From an uncultured Saprospiraceae bacterium (GTDB taxonomy: Bacteria; Bacteroidota; Bacteroidia; Chitinophagales; Saprospiraceae): 64,000 nt of DNA. Positions 34,271 to 43,190 of this stretch are shown piece by piece. Position 1 is the stretch's first letter. Every line of letters begins with the position of its first letter. Under the pieces are notes generated by a model that ran no database searches, had not been told where the DNA came from, and was given only the letters and a program-made list of their open reading frames with translations. The stretch is taken from the NCBI GenBank assembly GCA_937981555.1, contig CALJOK010000014.1:166279-230278 (forward strand), in the 5' to 3' direction. The translations under genes and the position numbers were made by a program.

Positions 34271-35563
34271 TTATTTACAATTTTTATAAAACTCATCCAT
34301 CCGCAAATGAAAATCAATCAATGTTTGTTCGGAAACAAATTGCGAGGACTTAATGTTTTTATAAAAATCAAAAATCTTTTTAAGAACTGGAGAAGGTACT
34401 TCAGATTTGGCGATTAATTTTGTCATAAATTCATCATCCACTTTTGTCGTATTAAGATTATATCGATCTCGAATATAAGCGTAGAACAATTTCATTTTTT
34501 GCTGACATAATTTTTTATGATCATTTTGCAAAAAGTATAATCGACCGATAGTTGAGATAAATTCAAATGACGTATTTTCATTTTGTTCCAACACAGGAAT
34601 GATTCGTTGTTTTCTTTTTGCTCTAAAAAACAAATACAAAAATCCCATTCCAATCGTCAAGTACCAAGCCCAAGCTAAACTTGGCTGCGCTAAAATGTAT
34701 TTTAAAGATTCCTCTGAGGCAATTGTTCGATTAGCTCCGCCGCCTCGTCTTTGGTTATAAGCTCGTCCAAATCCTTCTCCTACTCGACTATATTCATCCC
34801 AATAAATATCTCCTTCGTTTAAGTGTGAAAAAACTTTATTGGCATACGCTATTCCTTTTTCTGGCAGCATATTTAGATTCGTGAAATTAATTGGAGTGGT
34901 GTGTAAATAAAATGCACCACCATTAAAACCATATTCTTTTTTAGCAAAATTAACTTGATCGTTAATTGTACCTAATTGAATCATACTATGTGGCTCTTCA
35001 CAAAAGTATGCGCTGTCGATATAATTCCAACCGTAAGCTGCAGGTTTATTTTCATCTAAAAATTGGTAAGCAAAACCTTTCTCCTTTTGTAATTGTGGAT
35101 GGAGGAAATTAAAATTGACCGTTGTATCAGCAAAGACAGCATAATCGTCCCAAGGTTCATAATTACATTCTTCGTAGTACAATTCATACATTAAATCAAG
35201 TGGAATGGTCTTACTCGAAATAAAAGCAGTATTTCCTTCTCTCACATAATTTAATAAAGATGCCACATCCGAAGAATCCAAAAACATACTTTCTCCGAAA
35301 AAAACATAATTACTTTTGACACCTTCAGAAGTTGGTAATTCTTCAAAAAGGCCTTCTTTAATTTCTGTAAAACTATTGTTAGGAAAGTAGTCACTCAACA
35401 CTTCGTGAATGACAAAACTTCCATAAGGTTCTTTGCTTTCTGCTTCGTAATTTTCTGACCAATCAAAATTACTTCCACCACTTCCCATAAAAATGAAAAG
35501 CAATAACAAAACCGCTGCAGCAACTCCTAAAATATAAAATGGTTTTTTATCTGCCATGATCAA
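34271..35563 (-). CDS. DUF4350-domain membrane protein
   Basis: 430 residues. An N-terminal membrane helix (residues 9-27) is followed by a periplasmic alpha/beta region resembling the DUF4350 fold (YGSFVIHEVLSDYF... YVFFGESMFLDSSDVASLLNYVREGNTAFISS), then a second membrane helix (AWYLTIGMGFLYLFF) and a cytoplasmic helical tail. The family occurs with MoxR ATPases, DUF58, SpoIIM-like and DUF4129 proteins in Bacteroidota; the joint function is unknown, perhaps envelope complex assembly. It starts 23 bases after the DUF4129 gene, so the two are in one operon. The MoxR gene expected next is absent. Confidence 0.82.
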   Translation of the reverse strand: MIMADKKPFYILGVAAAVLLLLFIFMGSGGSNFDWSENYEAESKEPYGSFVIHEVLSDYFPNNSFTEIKEGLFEELPTSEGVKSNYVFFGESMFLDSSDVASLLNYVREGNTAFISSKTIPLDLMYELYYEECNYEPWDDYAVFADTTVNFNFLHPQLQKEKGFAYQFLDENKPAAYGWNYIDSAYFCEEPHSMIQLGTINDQVNFAKKEYGFNGGAFYLHTTPINFTNLNMLPEKGIAYANKVFSHLNEGDIYWDEYSRVGEGFGRAYNQRRGGGANRTIASEESLKYILAQPSLAWAWYLTIGMGFLYLFFRAKRKQRIIPVLEQNENTSFEFISTIGRLYFLQNDHKKLCQQKMKLFYAYIRDRYNLNTTKVDDEFMTKLIAKSEVPSPVLKKIFDFYKNIKSSQFVSEQTLIDFHLRMDEFYKNCK

Positions 35564-35586
35564 CTAATTGATTGAGTTTTCTAACT

Positions 35587-36390
35587 TTAATTTTTCTTTT
35601 TTGCTTGCTGAGTTTCTTTTAACATATTTTGAAACTGAGGTTGAACACTTGCTCTAAAATCTATTCCACCTATTTCTTTTTTTCCATACCACACCTTTTC
35701 AAACAGTGTCGTTACAGATCTAAAGTTTGAATGCCAATCTGTACTACTCAATTCTCGAATATAATCTCGGTTCGTTTTATCTTTTTTCCATTTGATCCAT
35801 TTTTTCAAAGACAACTCTTTGATTATTGCCAAATAATATAATCGAACCGCCATTGGGTAGTTTTCTTTATCCAATGCTTCTCGAATATATCGATCCAGAT
35901 CAGACTCGTGAATTCTTTCTTCAATATTCGCTAATGTGATTGGAATGGCAGCTTGTGGTTTTATTTTTTTATTGCTCGGTGCCAATGCCCAGCCTTCCGC
36001 ACCAACCATATTTGCAATGATAAAAGCTAAAATAATTACCGCCATGGCAATAAATAAAAACTTAAAAAACCCATTCCAAAAACTACCTTCTGCAGGAAGT
36101 GCAGACTCCTCGTCTTCTACCGCATCTGAGTAGTCACCATCATCTACAGGTTCATTGGCATCTTTCTTTTTCTTTTTATTTGTTTTGTGATTGCTGTAGT
36201 CAAGTCCTGATTTAGCATTTGACCAACTCGATTCACTCAGTTTTTTCTCCACAAATTCACTTTGTAAATAATCCTCTCGTGGAGAAGAGTCTTGAAATGA
36301 AAAAGCCAAATTGGAACAAAAAAATACTAGCAACATAATCCAAATGGATTTAGTCAACACACTATTTTTTGTTTTAAAAAAATTAAACAT
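35587..36390 (-). CDS. DUF4129-domain membrane protein
   Basis: 267 residues. A signal-like first helix (IMLLVFFCSNLAFSF) is followed by a lysine/aspartate-rich linker with KKKKKDANEP, one membrane helix (FFKFLFIAMAVIILAFIIANM) and the cytoplasmic DUF4129 domain with NYPMAVRLYYLAIIKELSLK and FEKVWYGKKEI. DUF4129 domains resemble the C-terminal parts of transglutaminase-like membrane proteins linked to MoxR systems. It is second in the operon, 32 bases after the SpoIIM-like gene. Confidence 0.85.
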   Translation of the reverse strand: MFNFFKTKNSVLTKSIWIMLLVFFCSNLAFSFQDSSPREDYLQSEFVEKKLSESSWSNAKSGLDYSNHKTNKKKKKDANEPVDDGDYSDAVEDEESALPAEGSFWNGFFKFLFIAMAVIILAFIIANMVGAEGWALAPSNKKIKPQAAIPITLANIEERIHESDLDRYIREALDKENYPMAVRLYYLAIIKELSLKKWIKWKKDKTNRDYIRELSSTDWHSNFRSVTTLFEKVWYGKKEIGGIDFRASVQPQFQNMLKETQQAKKKN

Positions 36391-36422
36391 CTAAATATTT
36401 TTTAGTTTTATTTTAAAATATA

Positions 36423-38360
36423 CTACTCTCTAATCATTCCCTGAATCACTCTAGCGTTGCCAATGTTTTGAATTCGATTTTTCAAAGTAGGAGCTTCCTT
36501 GATTTCCAAAAGTGTATGATACAATAATCCAACACCACTAATCAATAGTGGATAAATCAAATATAAAACTGCTGTCGAAATAAACGTCAATGAGATTACT
36601 GCAAATTGATCCATCAAGTCTTGCGTCAATACTAAATTCATACTCACCAATTTGATATAAATCCAAATCAAGGAAGTATCTGTGATCATAAAAAATGAAA
36701 TACCAATTGTCAAAGTCAACATATAAGTTCCTAGTAATTTCCCAAAAGAACCACTCAATAAATGAAAGGTTCGACCAAGTCCGGTGATGAGTCCAGTATT
36801 TTCTTTACACATTATATACATCCACAAAATCAAAACTGGAAATGCAATCGGAATAATCAAAACTACAGTGTACCAATCACTCGTCATCAAAAATAAATTC
36901 ATGATAAGAATGACTGCTGCAATTTTTGCAAAATTCAAAACATGATGCATCGTCGTTTTTACAGGTCTTTTTTCTTCTTCAATATGTTGTTCTTCTTTTT
37001 CAGATGTTTTGATCAAATAAGTAAAACTCACAAAAGTCAAACAGGAGAAAATAAACGTATTTAAGATTACTAAAAATGGAACGGCCTCATTGACAAAAAA
37101 ACTGTGAATCACTCCAATATATGCTGCAAATTTTACGAAGAGATATTCAAAGATGGAAACAAATTCATCTCCCTGCGTCATATCTGTTTGAGGGAATGAA
37201 AATAAATCCGTTGGAGCATCGGGCGTAAAACTGAAAACCATTCCAGAATAAAATAATGCACTCGCTAGCGCTAAACCACCAATGCCGAGAATATTTTTTT
37301 TATAAAAAACAAAAACATCTGAGAATACTTCCCCTGAAGATTTGATGCGAGTAAAATCAATTAACTGATTATTGTCAGCAGGCAATCGACCTTCTTTTGG
37401 CGGAATTAATAATCCTTCTTTACCTCTTTTATTCGGCAACCACCAAAAATATAAAATGACAAATGACAAGCAAGCTAAAATAAATAGTCCTCGAATGATG
37501 TCATGTGTTTCAGTTTGTCGAGTTAAAAAACCTTCCAGAAATCCAGCGATGATAAAAATAGGAACGATGCCCATCATAATCTTCACCCCACGTCTTGCAG
37601 AGATTTGGAAAGCTTGTATTCGAGTTAGTGTTCCAGGGAAAACTAAACCTTTGCCCATCGTGAGCCCTGCCGCCGCAGCAATTACGATAGCAGATATTTC
37701 CAAGGTACCATGAATCCAAATCGTCAAAAACGACTCAAGGAAAACACCTTGCTCGTAGAAAAAATATTGGAAGGCACCCACCATGATGGCATTTTTTACT
37801 AAATAAAATAAAGTACCTAATGCGAAAAATACTCCCAAAGCAAACGTCTGAAATGCGACCCATAAATTATTAATCGTAATTCCGACCGACATCCCCAATT
37901 CGCCTCGTTGTTTATAAACGGCCATCGGGTCACCTGATTCAATATTTTCAATTGTCATGTCCACATAATCATCTCCCAAAACCATTCTCGGAAATTCTGC
38001 ATCCATTGCACATGACAACATTCCAATTCCAAAGGCTAACATAAAAACCCAAAACGCTAATCTGAATTCTCGTCGAGATTCCCAAACAACATAAGGTAAC
38101 TCATGCGTCCAAAAATAAGAAAACCGTCCAAGCTGAGTTTTTCGATTTTTATAAATAGAATAAAAAACCTGTTGAGCTATATTATTAAGGTATACTCTAA
38201 CCGATCGGTTAGGATAAAATGTACGAGAGTAAGAAAGGTCATCGGTGATTTGAATAAAGAGGTCGCTCATTTTGTCAGGATCAACATTCTCTTTGTCTAG
38301 ATCTTGCTCAAATTCCTTCCACTTTTCTTTATTTTGTTTAATGAAACTTGTTTCACGCAT
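36423..38360 (-). CDS. SpoIIM/DUF95-family membrane protein with an extra C-terminal membrane domain
   Basis: 645 residues, about twice the usual 320-330. Residues 1-320 are a typical Bacteroidota SpoIIM-like protein: MRETSFIKQNKEKWKEFEQ, LSYSRTFYPNRSVRVYLN, LGDDYVDMTIENIESGDPMAVY and IWIHGTLEISAIVIAAAAGLTMG. Residues 340-645 add a second polytopic domain (about six helices, DFTRIKSSGEVFSDVFVFYKKN at its start) resembling membrane proteins encoded separately elsewhere. It is probably a gene fusion. It is first in the operon with DUF4129 and DUF4350 and divergent from the T9SS gene. Function unknown, presumed part of the MoxR-linked envelope set. Confidence 0.82.
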   Translation of the reverse strand: MRETSFIKQNKEKWKEFEQDLDKENVDPDKMSDLFIQITDDLSYSRTFYPNRSVRVYLNNIAQQVFYSIYKNRKTQLGRFSYFWTHELPYVVWESRREFRLAFWVFMLAFGIGMLSCAMDAEFPRMVLGDDYVDMTIENIESGDPMAVYKQRGELGMSVGITINNLWVAFQTFALGVFFALGTLFYLVKNAIMVGAFQYFFYEQGVFLESFLTIWIHGTLEISAIVIAAAAGLTMGKGLVFPGTLTRIQAFQISARRGVKIMMGIVPIFIIAGFLEGFLTRQTETHDIIRGLFILACLSFVILYFWWLPNKRGKEGLLIPPKEGRLPADNNQLIDFTRIKSSGEVFSDVFVFYKKNILGIGGLALASALFYSGMVFSFTPDAPTDLFSFPQTDMTQGDEFVSIFEYLFVKFAAYIGVIHSFFVNEAVPFLVILNTFIFSCLTFVSFTYLIKTSEKEEQHIEEEKRPVKTTMHHVLNFAKIAAVILIMNLFLMTSDWYTVVLIIPIAFPVLILWMYIMCKENTGLITGLGRTFHLLSGSFGKLLGTYMLTLTIGISFFMITDTSLIWIYIKLVSMNLVLTQDLMDQFAVISLTFISTAVLYLIYPLLISGVGLLYHTLLEIKEAPTLKNRIQNIGNARVIQGMIRE

Positions 38361-38534
38361 AGCTTTTTATGATATAAGATTTTAAAACAATAACACTAAG
38401 GCAATTATCTATTAAACGTAAATTATTCTTTAATGTCATTTAAACCTAAAAATATTAACAAAAATCCACATTTTTGTATTTCATAAAAATAAAATAAGTT
38501 AAAGACTCTAATGTTTTCGACAAAACTAATAACT

Positions 38535-41500
38535 ATGAAAAAGATTTTATTCTCCTTCTTTATTTCCCTTATACCTATATTTTTCTTTGCTCAAACTATT
38601 TACGTTATGGATGGAACTCCAGTTACAGCTTGTAGCGGATTGTTTACAGATAGTGGGGGGGAAATGAATGGTTATATGGCTAATGAAGATTTGACAACTA
38701 CGATTTGTCCAACTACGGCTGGAACAAGAATTAAATTATCTTTTGATAATCCAACTGTGGGGCCAGGAGATACTTTATGTTTTTTTGATGGAAATTCAGC
38801 AAGTGCTCCATCGTTGAGTTGTCAATATAATCTGATTGGTTCTTTTGATATAGAAGGATCGGCAACAAATTCATCGGGATGTATTACGGTTACATTTAAG
38901 TCTGATGATGTCTATAATGAGGAAGGATGGTCAGCGAATATTTCATGTGTTGCGCCTTGTCAAGCTTTTGATGCACAGATTCTAAGTTCGACTCCACCTG
39001 TTACTCCTGTCGATACAGGATACATTGATTTGTGTTTGGGGGATTCTGTTTTTCTTTCAGGGACAGCGGATTTTCATCAAAATAATCTTTTGTACACCCA
39101 GGATAATTCAACGTCTATTTTTCGTTGGGAAATGGGAGACGGGAATATTTTAGAAGGTGAAAATATTAGTTATGCTTATTTAAATGAGGGAGGTTATTAT
39201 GTGAGATTAATAATTACAGATGTGATGGGTTGTACGAATGATGTTTTTGTACAACGGATTAGAGTGACAGGAGTTAATAATATAAATATTGAAAATGATC
39301 ACTTCCTAGGAAGTTGTGAAGGAGATACGGTTACTTTAATTGTAAATATTGATGCAAGTGATACACTTTATTTCTCAGGACAATTATCCAGTTTTACAGA
39401 TGTTCCGATTCCAGATGGAGTTGGAGTAGCGTACACTTCTAAGTTGTATGTAGACCAATTTCCAGCAGGAAGTGTTTTGACGAATGTATCAGACTTTCTT
39501 GGGATTTGTGTAAACATGGAACATTCATGGATGCGAGATTTAGAAATAAAATTGACTTGTCCTTCAGGGAATTCTATTATTCTTCATAATCATATGGGAA
39601 ATACGGGAGGGGAAGTCTTTTTAGGAGAGCCTAATGAAACTGACGAAGCTTTACCACAACCAATTCCAGGGGTAGGTTATGAATATTGTTTTTCTGATAA
39701 TGCTTTCAATGGTACTTTTTTAGAATATGCAAATAATGTATTAGGAGGTGGATTTGACAATGTTATTCCTGCGGGAGAATATTCTTCGTTCGATGATTTT
39801 TCGAATTTATTAGGATGCTCGCTTAATGGTGAATGGGAAATTTCGATTCAAGATTTATGGGGAATTGATAATGGTTTCCTTTTTTCTTGGTCATTAAATT
39901 TCGATGGAAACATATTACCTGCGACAGAATCATTTTCTGCAAATATCGCTAGTCAAGAATGGGTTTCAAATCCTTCTGTTATTTCGATTTCAGGAGATAC
40001 CCTGGTTGCTCAAATAAATGCGGCACAAGATTTCACATACCAAATAGATTATGCAAATGGTTGTTCGGTAGACACCACGATAATGATTACTCCAATTCCT
40101 AATAGTACACCTGCCTGTTCAGGTTGTGATGATTTAGTAATTGATGCGGGAACAGATGTAGCATTTGATTGTATTAGTCCTCAGGTTGTTTTGGATGCAA
40201 ATAATTCTTCTAATGGAGATTACTTTGAATATGCATGGACAACTACTGATGGGCAATTTTCAAGTGGAACGGATCAATTAGTTGCTATCGTCACAACACC
40301 AGGAACATATGTTTTTACCTTGACAAGTTTATTAACTGATTGTATTCTTTCCGATACTGTTTTGGTTTTACCAACTCAAAATACACCGATTGCAGATGCT
40401 GGTGAAGACTTTCCATTTCCTTGTAATGTTTCCGAAGTAATGTTAAATGGAAATAATTCTACAACTGGTCCTGACTTTACTTTTCAATGGTCTGCGTCAG
40501 GAGGACAAATTTTATCAGGCGGAAATACACTTTCTCCAATCGTTTCTGAAGCTGGAATATATTTGTTAGAAGTAACGAATATTATGAATGGATGTATTGA
40601 TTTAGATACGATAAATGTGGAGGAACAAGTCATCAATGATATTTCAATCACCAATGCAACTTGCGATGGTACAGATGGAATGATTACAGTTTTGATTCCT
40701 TCAGGAACAATCAACCCAATCTTTTCATGGAGTAATGGACAATTAGGTTCGACCGTTCAAAACTTAGCGCAAGGTTGGTATTCTGTTTCCATAACCTATG
40801 ATAATAATTGTATGGTGGAAGAAAATATTTTTGTGGATGAAGAGCTCTCTTGCAAAGTGCAAATAATAGGTAGAGTGTTTAATGATAACGTTTCTCCTGA
40901 TTGTCTCGACGATGTGACAAGCGTGAGAGAAGAAGCAATTATGCTACACTTAATGCCAGACGATATTTACACTTATACTAACTATAATGGGTTTTATAAA
41001 TTCGTTACTGACAATGGAGATCATACCGTTGAAATTATGTTGCCTCCTTATTTAGAGAATCTCTGTCCTTCAGATGGGTTAATAAATGTAAGTCTTCCTG
41101 TCAATGGCACAGCTTCAGCAGATAATGATTTTTATTTAAAATATGTACCTGGAGCATTTGATCTTGATGTCAGTTGTTTTATGGGAATTGCTCGACCAGG
41201 GATGGAACACCTATATAATATTGAATATTGTAATGAGGGAGAATTAGCAAAATCAGGAACAATAACTTTTATTCACGATGCGATGGAAACCAATATTTTC
41301 ACAAACCCTCTTCCACAAGATTGGAATTATGATGCAACAACGAGTACCGCAACGTGGACATTTACGGATCTTCAGCCAGGTGATTGTTTGACACAACAGA
41401 TTATATTAGACATTCCTACGACTGCTCAGATAGGAGATATTCTTTCAGGTTCTTTGGAAATTATTAGTGATGATGGAGATGATTTTGATCCAAGCAATAA

Positions 41501-42254
41501 TTTTAAATCTTGGAATCAAACTGTATCTGCCTCTTACGATCCGAATGACAAACAAGTTTTCACAGCGAGTAGCGAAGATCAATTTGGAGGAATGATTTAT
41601 GAATCTGATACGACATTGTTTTATCAAATTCGATTTCAAAATACAGGAACAGATACTGCTTTTGCAGTTGTGATTCGAGATACCTTGAGTGAAGTATTAG
41701 ATGTAACGACTATTCGTCCTGCTATCTCAAGTCATCCATATAGTCTTGAATTTGAAGGAAATAATATATTGATTTTTAATTTCGAAAATATCTTACTGCC
41801 TGACAGCACTACGAATTTGGCAGAGAGTCAAGGCTATGTTACCTTTTCAATTGATCGGCGATTAGATTTGCCATTAGGGACAACTATTTCAAATAGTGCA
41901 GCGATTTATTTTGATTATAATTTACCAGTTATTACAAATGAAGTCGTTAATGTTTTATCAGAACCTGTTTCAGTTGGAAATATTAAAAATCAAAAAGCTT
42001 CATTAGAAGTTAGTCCAAATCCAAGTCAAGGTGAATTTTCCATTTTTTACCACCTTAAAAATGCAAGCGAAATTCGGTTGACTCTTTTTGATGTTTATGG
42101 AAAAGCTATTTATGAAATAGAAAAGAATAAATTGCAAATGTCTGGAAATCACACTAATAATTTTTCCATAAAAAAACTTCCTGACGGGATTTATTTTTTA
42201 CAATTAAAAACTCAAAATGGGACTGTAGTGAAAAAGATATTAAAAACAGAATAG
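38535..42254 (+). CDS. Large secreted multi-domain surface protein with T9SS type A sorting domain
   Basis: 1239 residues from the ATG at 38535, which begins the signal peptide MKKILFSFFISLIPIFFFAQ; an ATG at 38511 would add eight residues before it. In order: a CUB-like domain with GDTLCFFDGNSASAPSL; a PKD domain (RWEMGDGNILEGENISYAY); a proprotein convertase P-domain-like region (HSWMRDLEIKLTCPSGNSI... LNGEWEISIQDLWG); two PKD/Ig-like repeats starting DAGTD and DAGED; a carboxypeptidase-like segment; a DUF7619-like domain with SYDPNDKQVF; and the C-terminal sorting domain (VSPNPSQGEFSI... LPDGIYFLQLKTQNG, ending KKILKTE). It is exported by Sec, then by T9SS, to the surface. It has no catalytic domain, so adhesin-like binding is likely. 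Confidence 0.88.
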   Translation: MKKILFSFFISLIPIFFFAQTIYVMDGTPVTACSGLFTDSGGEMNGYMANEDLTTTICPTTAGTRIKLSFDNPTVGPGDTLCFFDGNSASAPSLSCQYNLIGSFDIEGSATNSSGCITVTFKSDDVYNEEGWSANISCVAPCQAFDAQILSSTPPVTPVDTGYIDLCLGDSVFLSGTADFHQNNLLYTQDNSTSIFRWEMGDGNILEGENISYAYLNEGGYYVRLIITDVMGCTNDVFVQRIRVTGVNNINIENDHFLGSCEGDTVTLIVNIDASDTLYFSGQLSSFTDVPIPDGVGVAYTSKLYVDQFPAGSVLTNVSDFLGICVNMEHSWMRDLEIKLTCPSGNSIILHNHMGNTGGEVFLGEPNETDEALPQPIPGVGYEYCFSDNAFNGTFLEYANNVLGGGFDNVIPAGEYSSFDDFSNLLGCSLNGEWEISIQDLWGIDNGFLFSWSLNFDGNILPATESFSANIASQEWVSNPSVISISGDTLVAQINAAQDFTYQIDYANGCSVDTTIMITPIPNSTPACSGCDDLVIDAGTDVAFDCISPQVVLDANNSSNGDYFEYAWTTTDGQFSSGTDQLVAIVTTPGTYVFTLTSLLTDCILSDTVLVLPTQNTPIADAGEDFPFPCNVSEVMLNGNNSTTGPDFTFQWSASGGQILSGGNTLSPIVSEAGIYLLEVTNIMNGCIDLDTINVEEQVINDISITNATCDGTDGMITVLIPSGTINPIFSWSNGQLGSTVQNLAQGWYSVSITYDNNCMVEENIFVDEELSCKVQIIGRVFNDNVSPDCLDDVTSVREEAIMLHLMPDDIYTYTNYNGFYKFVTDNGDHTVEIMLPPYLENLCPSDGLINVSLPVNGTASADNDFYLKYVPGAFDLDVSCFMGIARPGMEHLYNIEYCNEGELAKSGTITFIHDAMETNIFTNPLPQDWNYDATTSTATWTFTDLQPGDCLTQQIILDIPTTAQIGDILSGSLEIISDDGDDFDPSNNFKSWNQTVSASYDPNDKQVFTASSEDQFGGMIYESDTTLFYQIRFQNTGTDTAFAVVIRDTLSEVLDVTTIRPAISSHPYSLEFEGNNILIFNFENILLPDSTTNLAESQGYVTFSIDRRLDLPLGTTISNSAAIYFDYNLPVITNEVVNVLSEPVSVGNIKNQKASLEVSPNPSQGEFSIFYHLKNASEIRLTLFDVYGKAIYEIEKNKLQMSGNHTNNFSIKKLPDGIYFLQLKTQNGTVVKKILKTE

Positions 42255-42369
42255 TTGCGTTTTAATATCCAATTAATTACCATGCATTATTTAAGTTGCT
42301 TGAATTTGGTAAATTTGCAATTAGAAAATAGAAACTAAATGTTTTTGTTCACAAGAGTCAGAAAGTAAT

Positions 42370-43110
42370 ATGAAAACGATAGATATTAGAACTACTCAAA
42401 ATGTTACGATTGAATATGAACTCGCTACTTTGCGAGAACGTATTTTAGCCTTCTTCATAGATTTTATAATTGTTTATGTAACATTTTCAATTTTATATTT
42501 TAGTCTGAGAGCTGGGTTTCGAGACATTTTTCTAAATGTGGAAAGTTATGCTTTGAGAGCGGTGGTACTTTTTAGTTTTTTTGTTTTCTATCAATTGTTT
42601 TCGGAAATAATTGCAGACGGACAATCATGGGGAAAGAAAGCAGTAGGTATAAAAGTGGTTCGTTTGGATGGACAAGAACCAGGGTTGAGTGAATATTTAT
42701 TACGATCAGTTTTTTATATTATTGATATTTTGTTTTCGTTTGGGGTAGTGGCAAATTTGTTGATTAGTTCTTCTGCAAAAAGTCAACGGCTTGGAGACCT
42801 GACCGCAAATACAACGGTGATTCGAGTTAGATTTAATTTAAGATTTCGCTTGGAAGATATACTGAAAATCAATTCAATTGAAGATTACGAACCACAATTT
42901 CCAGATGTTCGAAAATTGAGTGAGCAAGATATGTTGTTGATCAAATCAATTATTACACGTTCTCGATTATATCGAAATAAAGCTCATCGAGAAGTGGTGG
43001 ATGATTTAGTTGTGAGATTAAAGGACGAATTGGATTTAGAGAAAATGCCTCCGAATAAAATCGAATTTTTAAAAACACTTATTCGAGATTATATAGTTTT
43101 GACACGATAA
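42370..43110 (+). CDS. RDD-family membrane protein
   Basis: 246 residues. An N-terminal strand (VTIEYELATLRERILAFFIDFI) carries the family's R and D positions. Three membrane helices follow to about residue 145 with GQSWGKKAVGIKVVRLDG between them and the closing SQRLGDLTANTTVIRV. A C-terminal cytoplasmic helical tail is present. RDD genes are regularly divergent from the SpoIIM-like gene in Bacteroidota; here the T9SS gene lies between them. Transport or scaffold roles have been proposed for other RDD proteins; none can be assigned here. Confidence 0.88.
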   Translation: MKTIDIRTTQNVTIEYELATLRERILAFFIDFIIVYVTFSILYFSLRAGFRDIFLNVESYALRAVVLFSFFVFYQLFSEIIADGQSWGKKAVGIKVVRLDGQEPGLSEYLLRSVFYIIDILFSFGVVANLLISSSAKSQRLGDLTANTTVIRVRFNLRFRLEDILKINSIEDYEPQFPDVRKLSEQDMLLIKSIITRSRLYRNKAHREVVDDLVVRLKDELDLEKMPPNKIEFLKTLIRDYIVLTR

Positions 43111-43190
43111 ATTTAAACACATAGAAAAGCGAAAAGCAAAAATTCTAGTTGTTAAATAACAATACATTTACAAAAGAAGAGAAAGAATAA

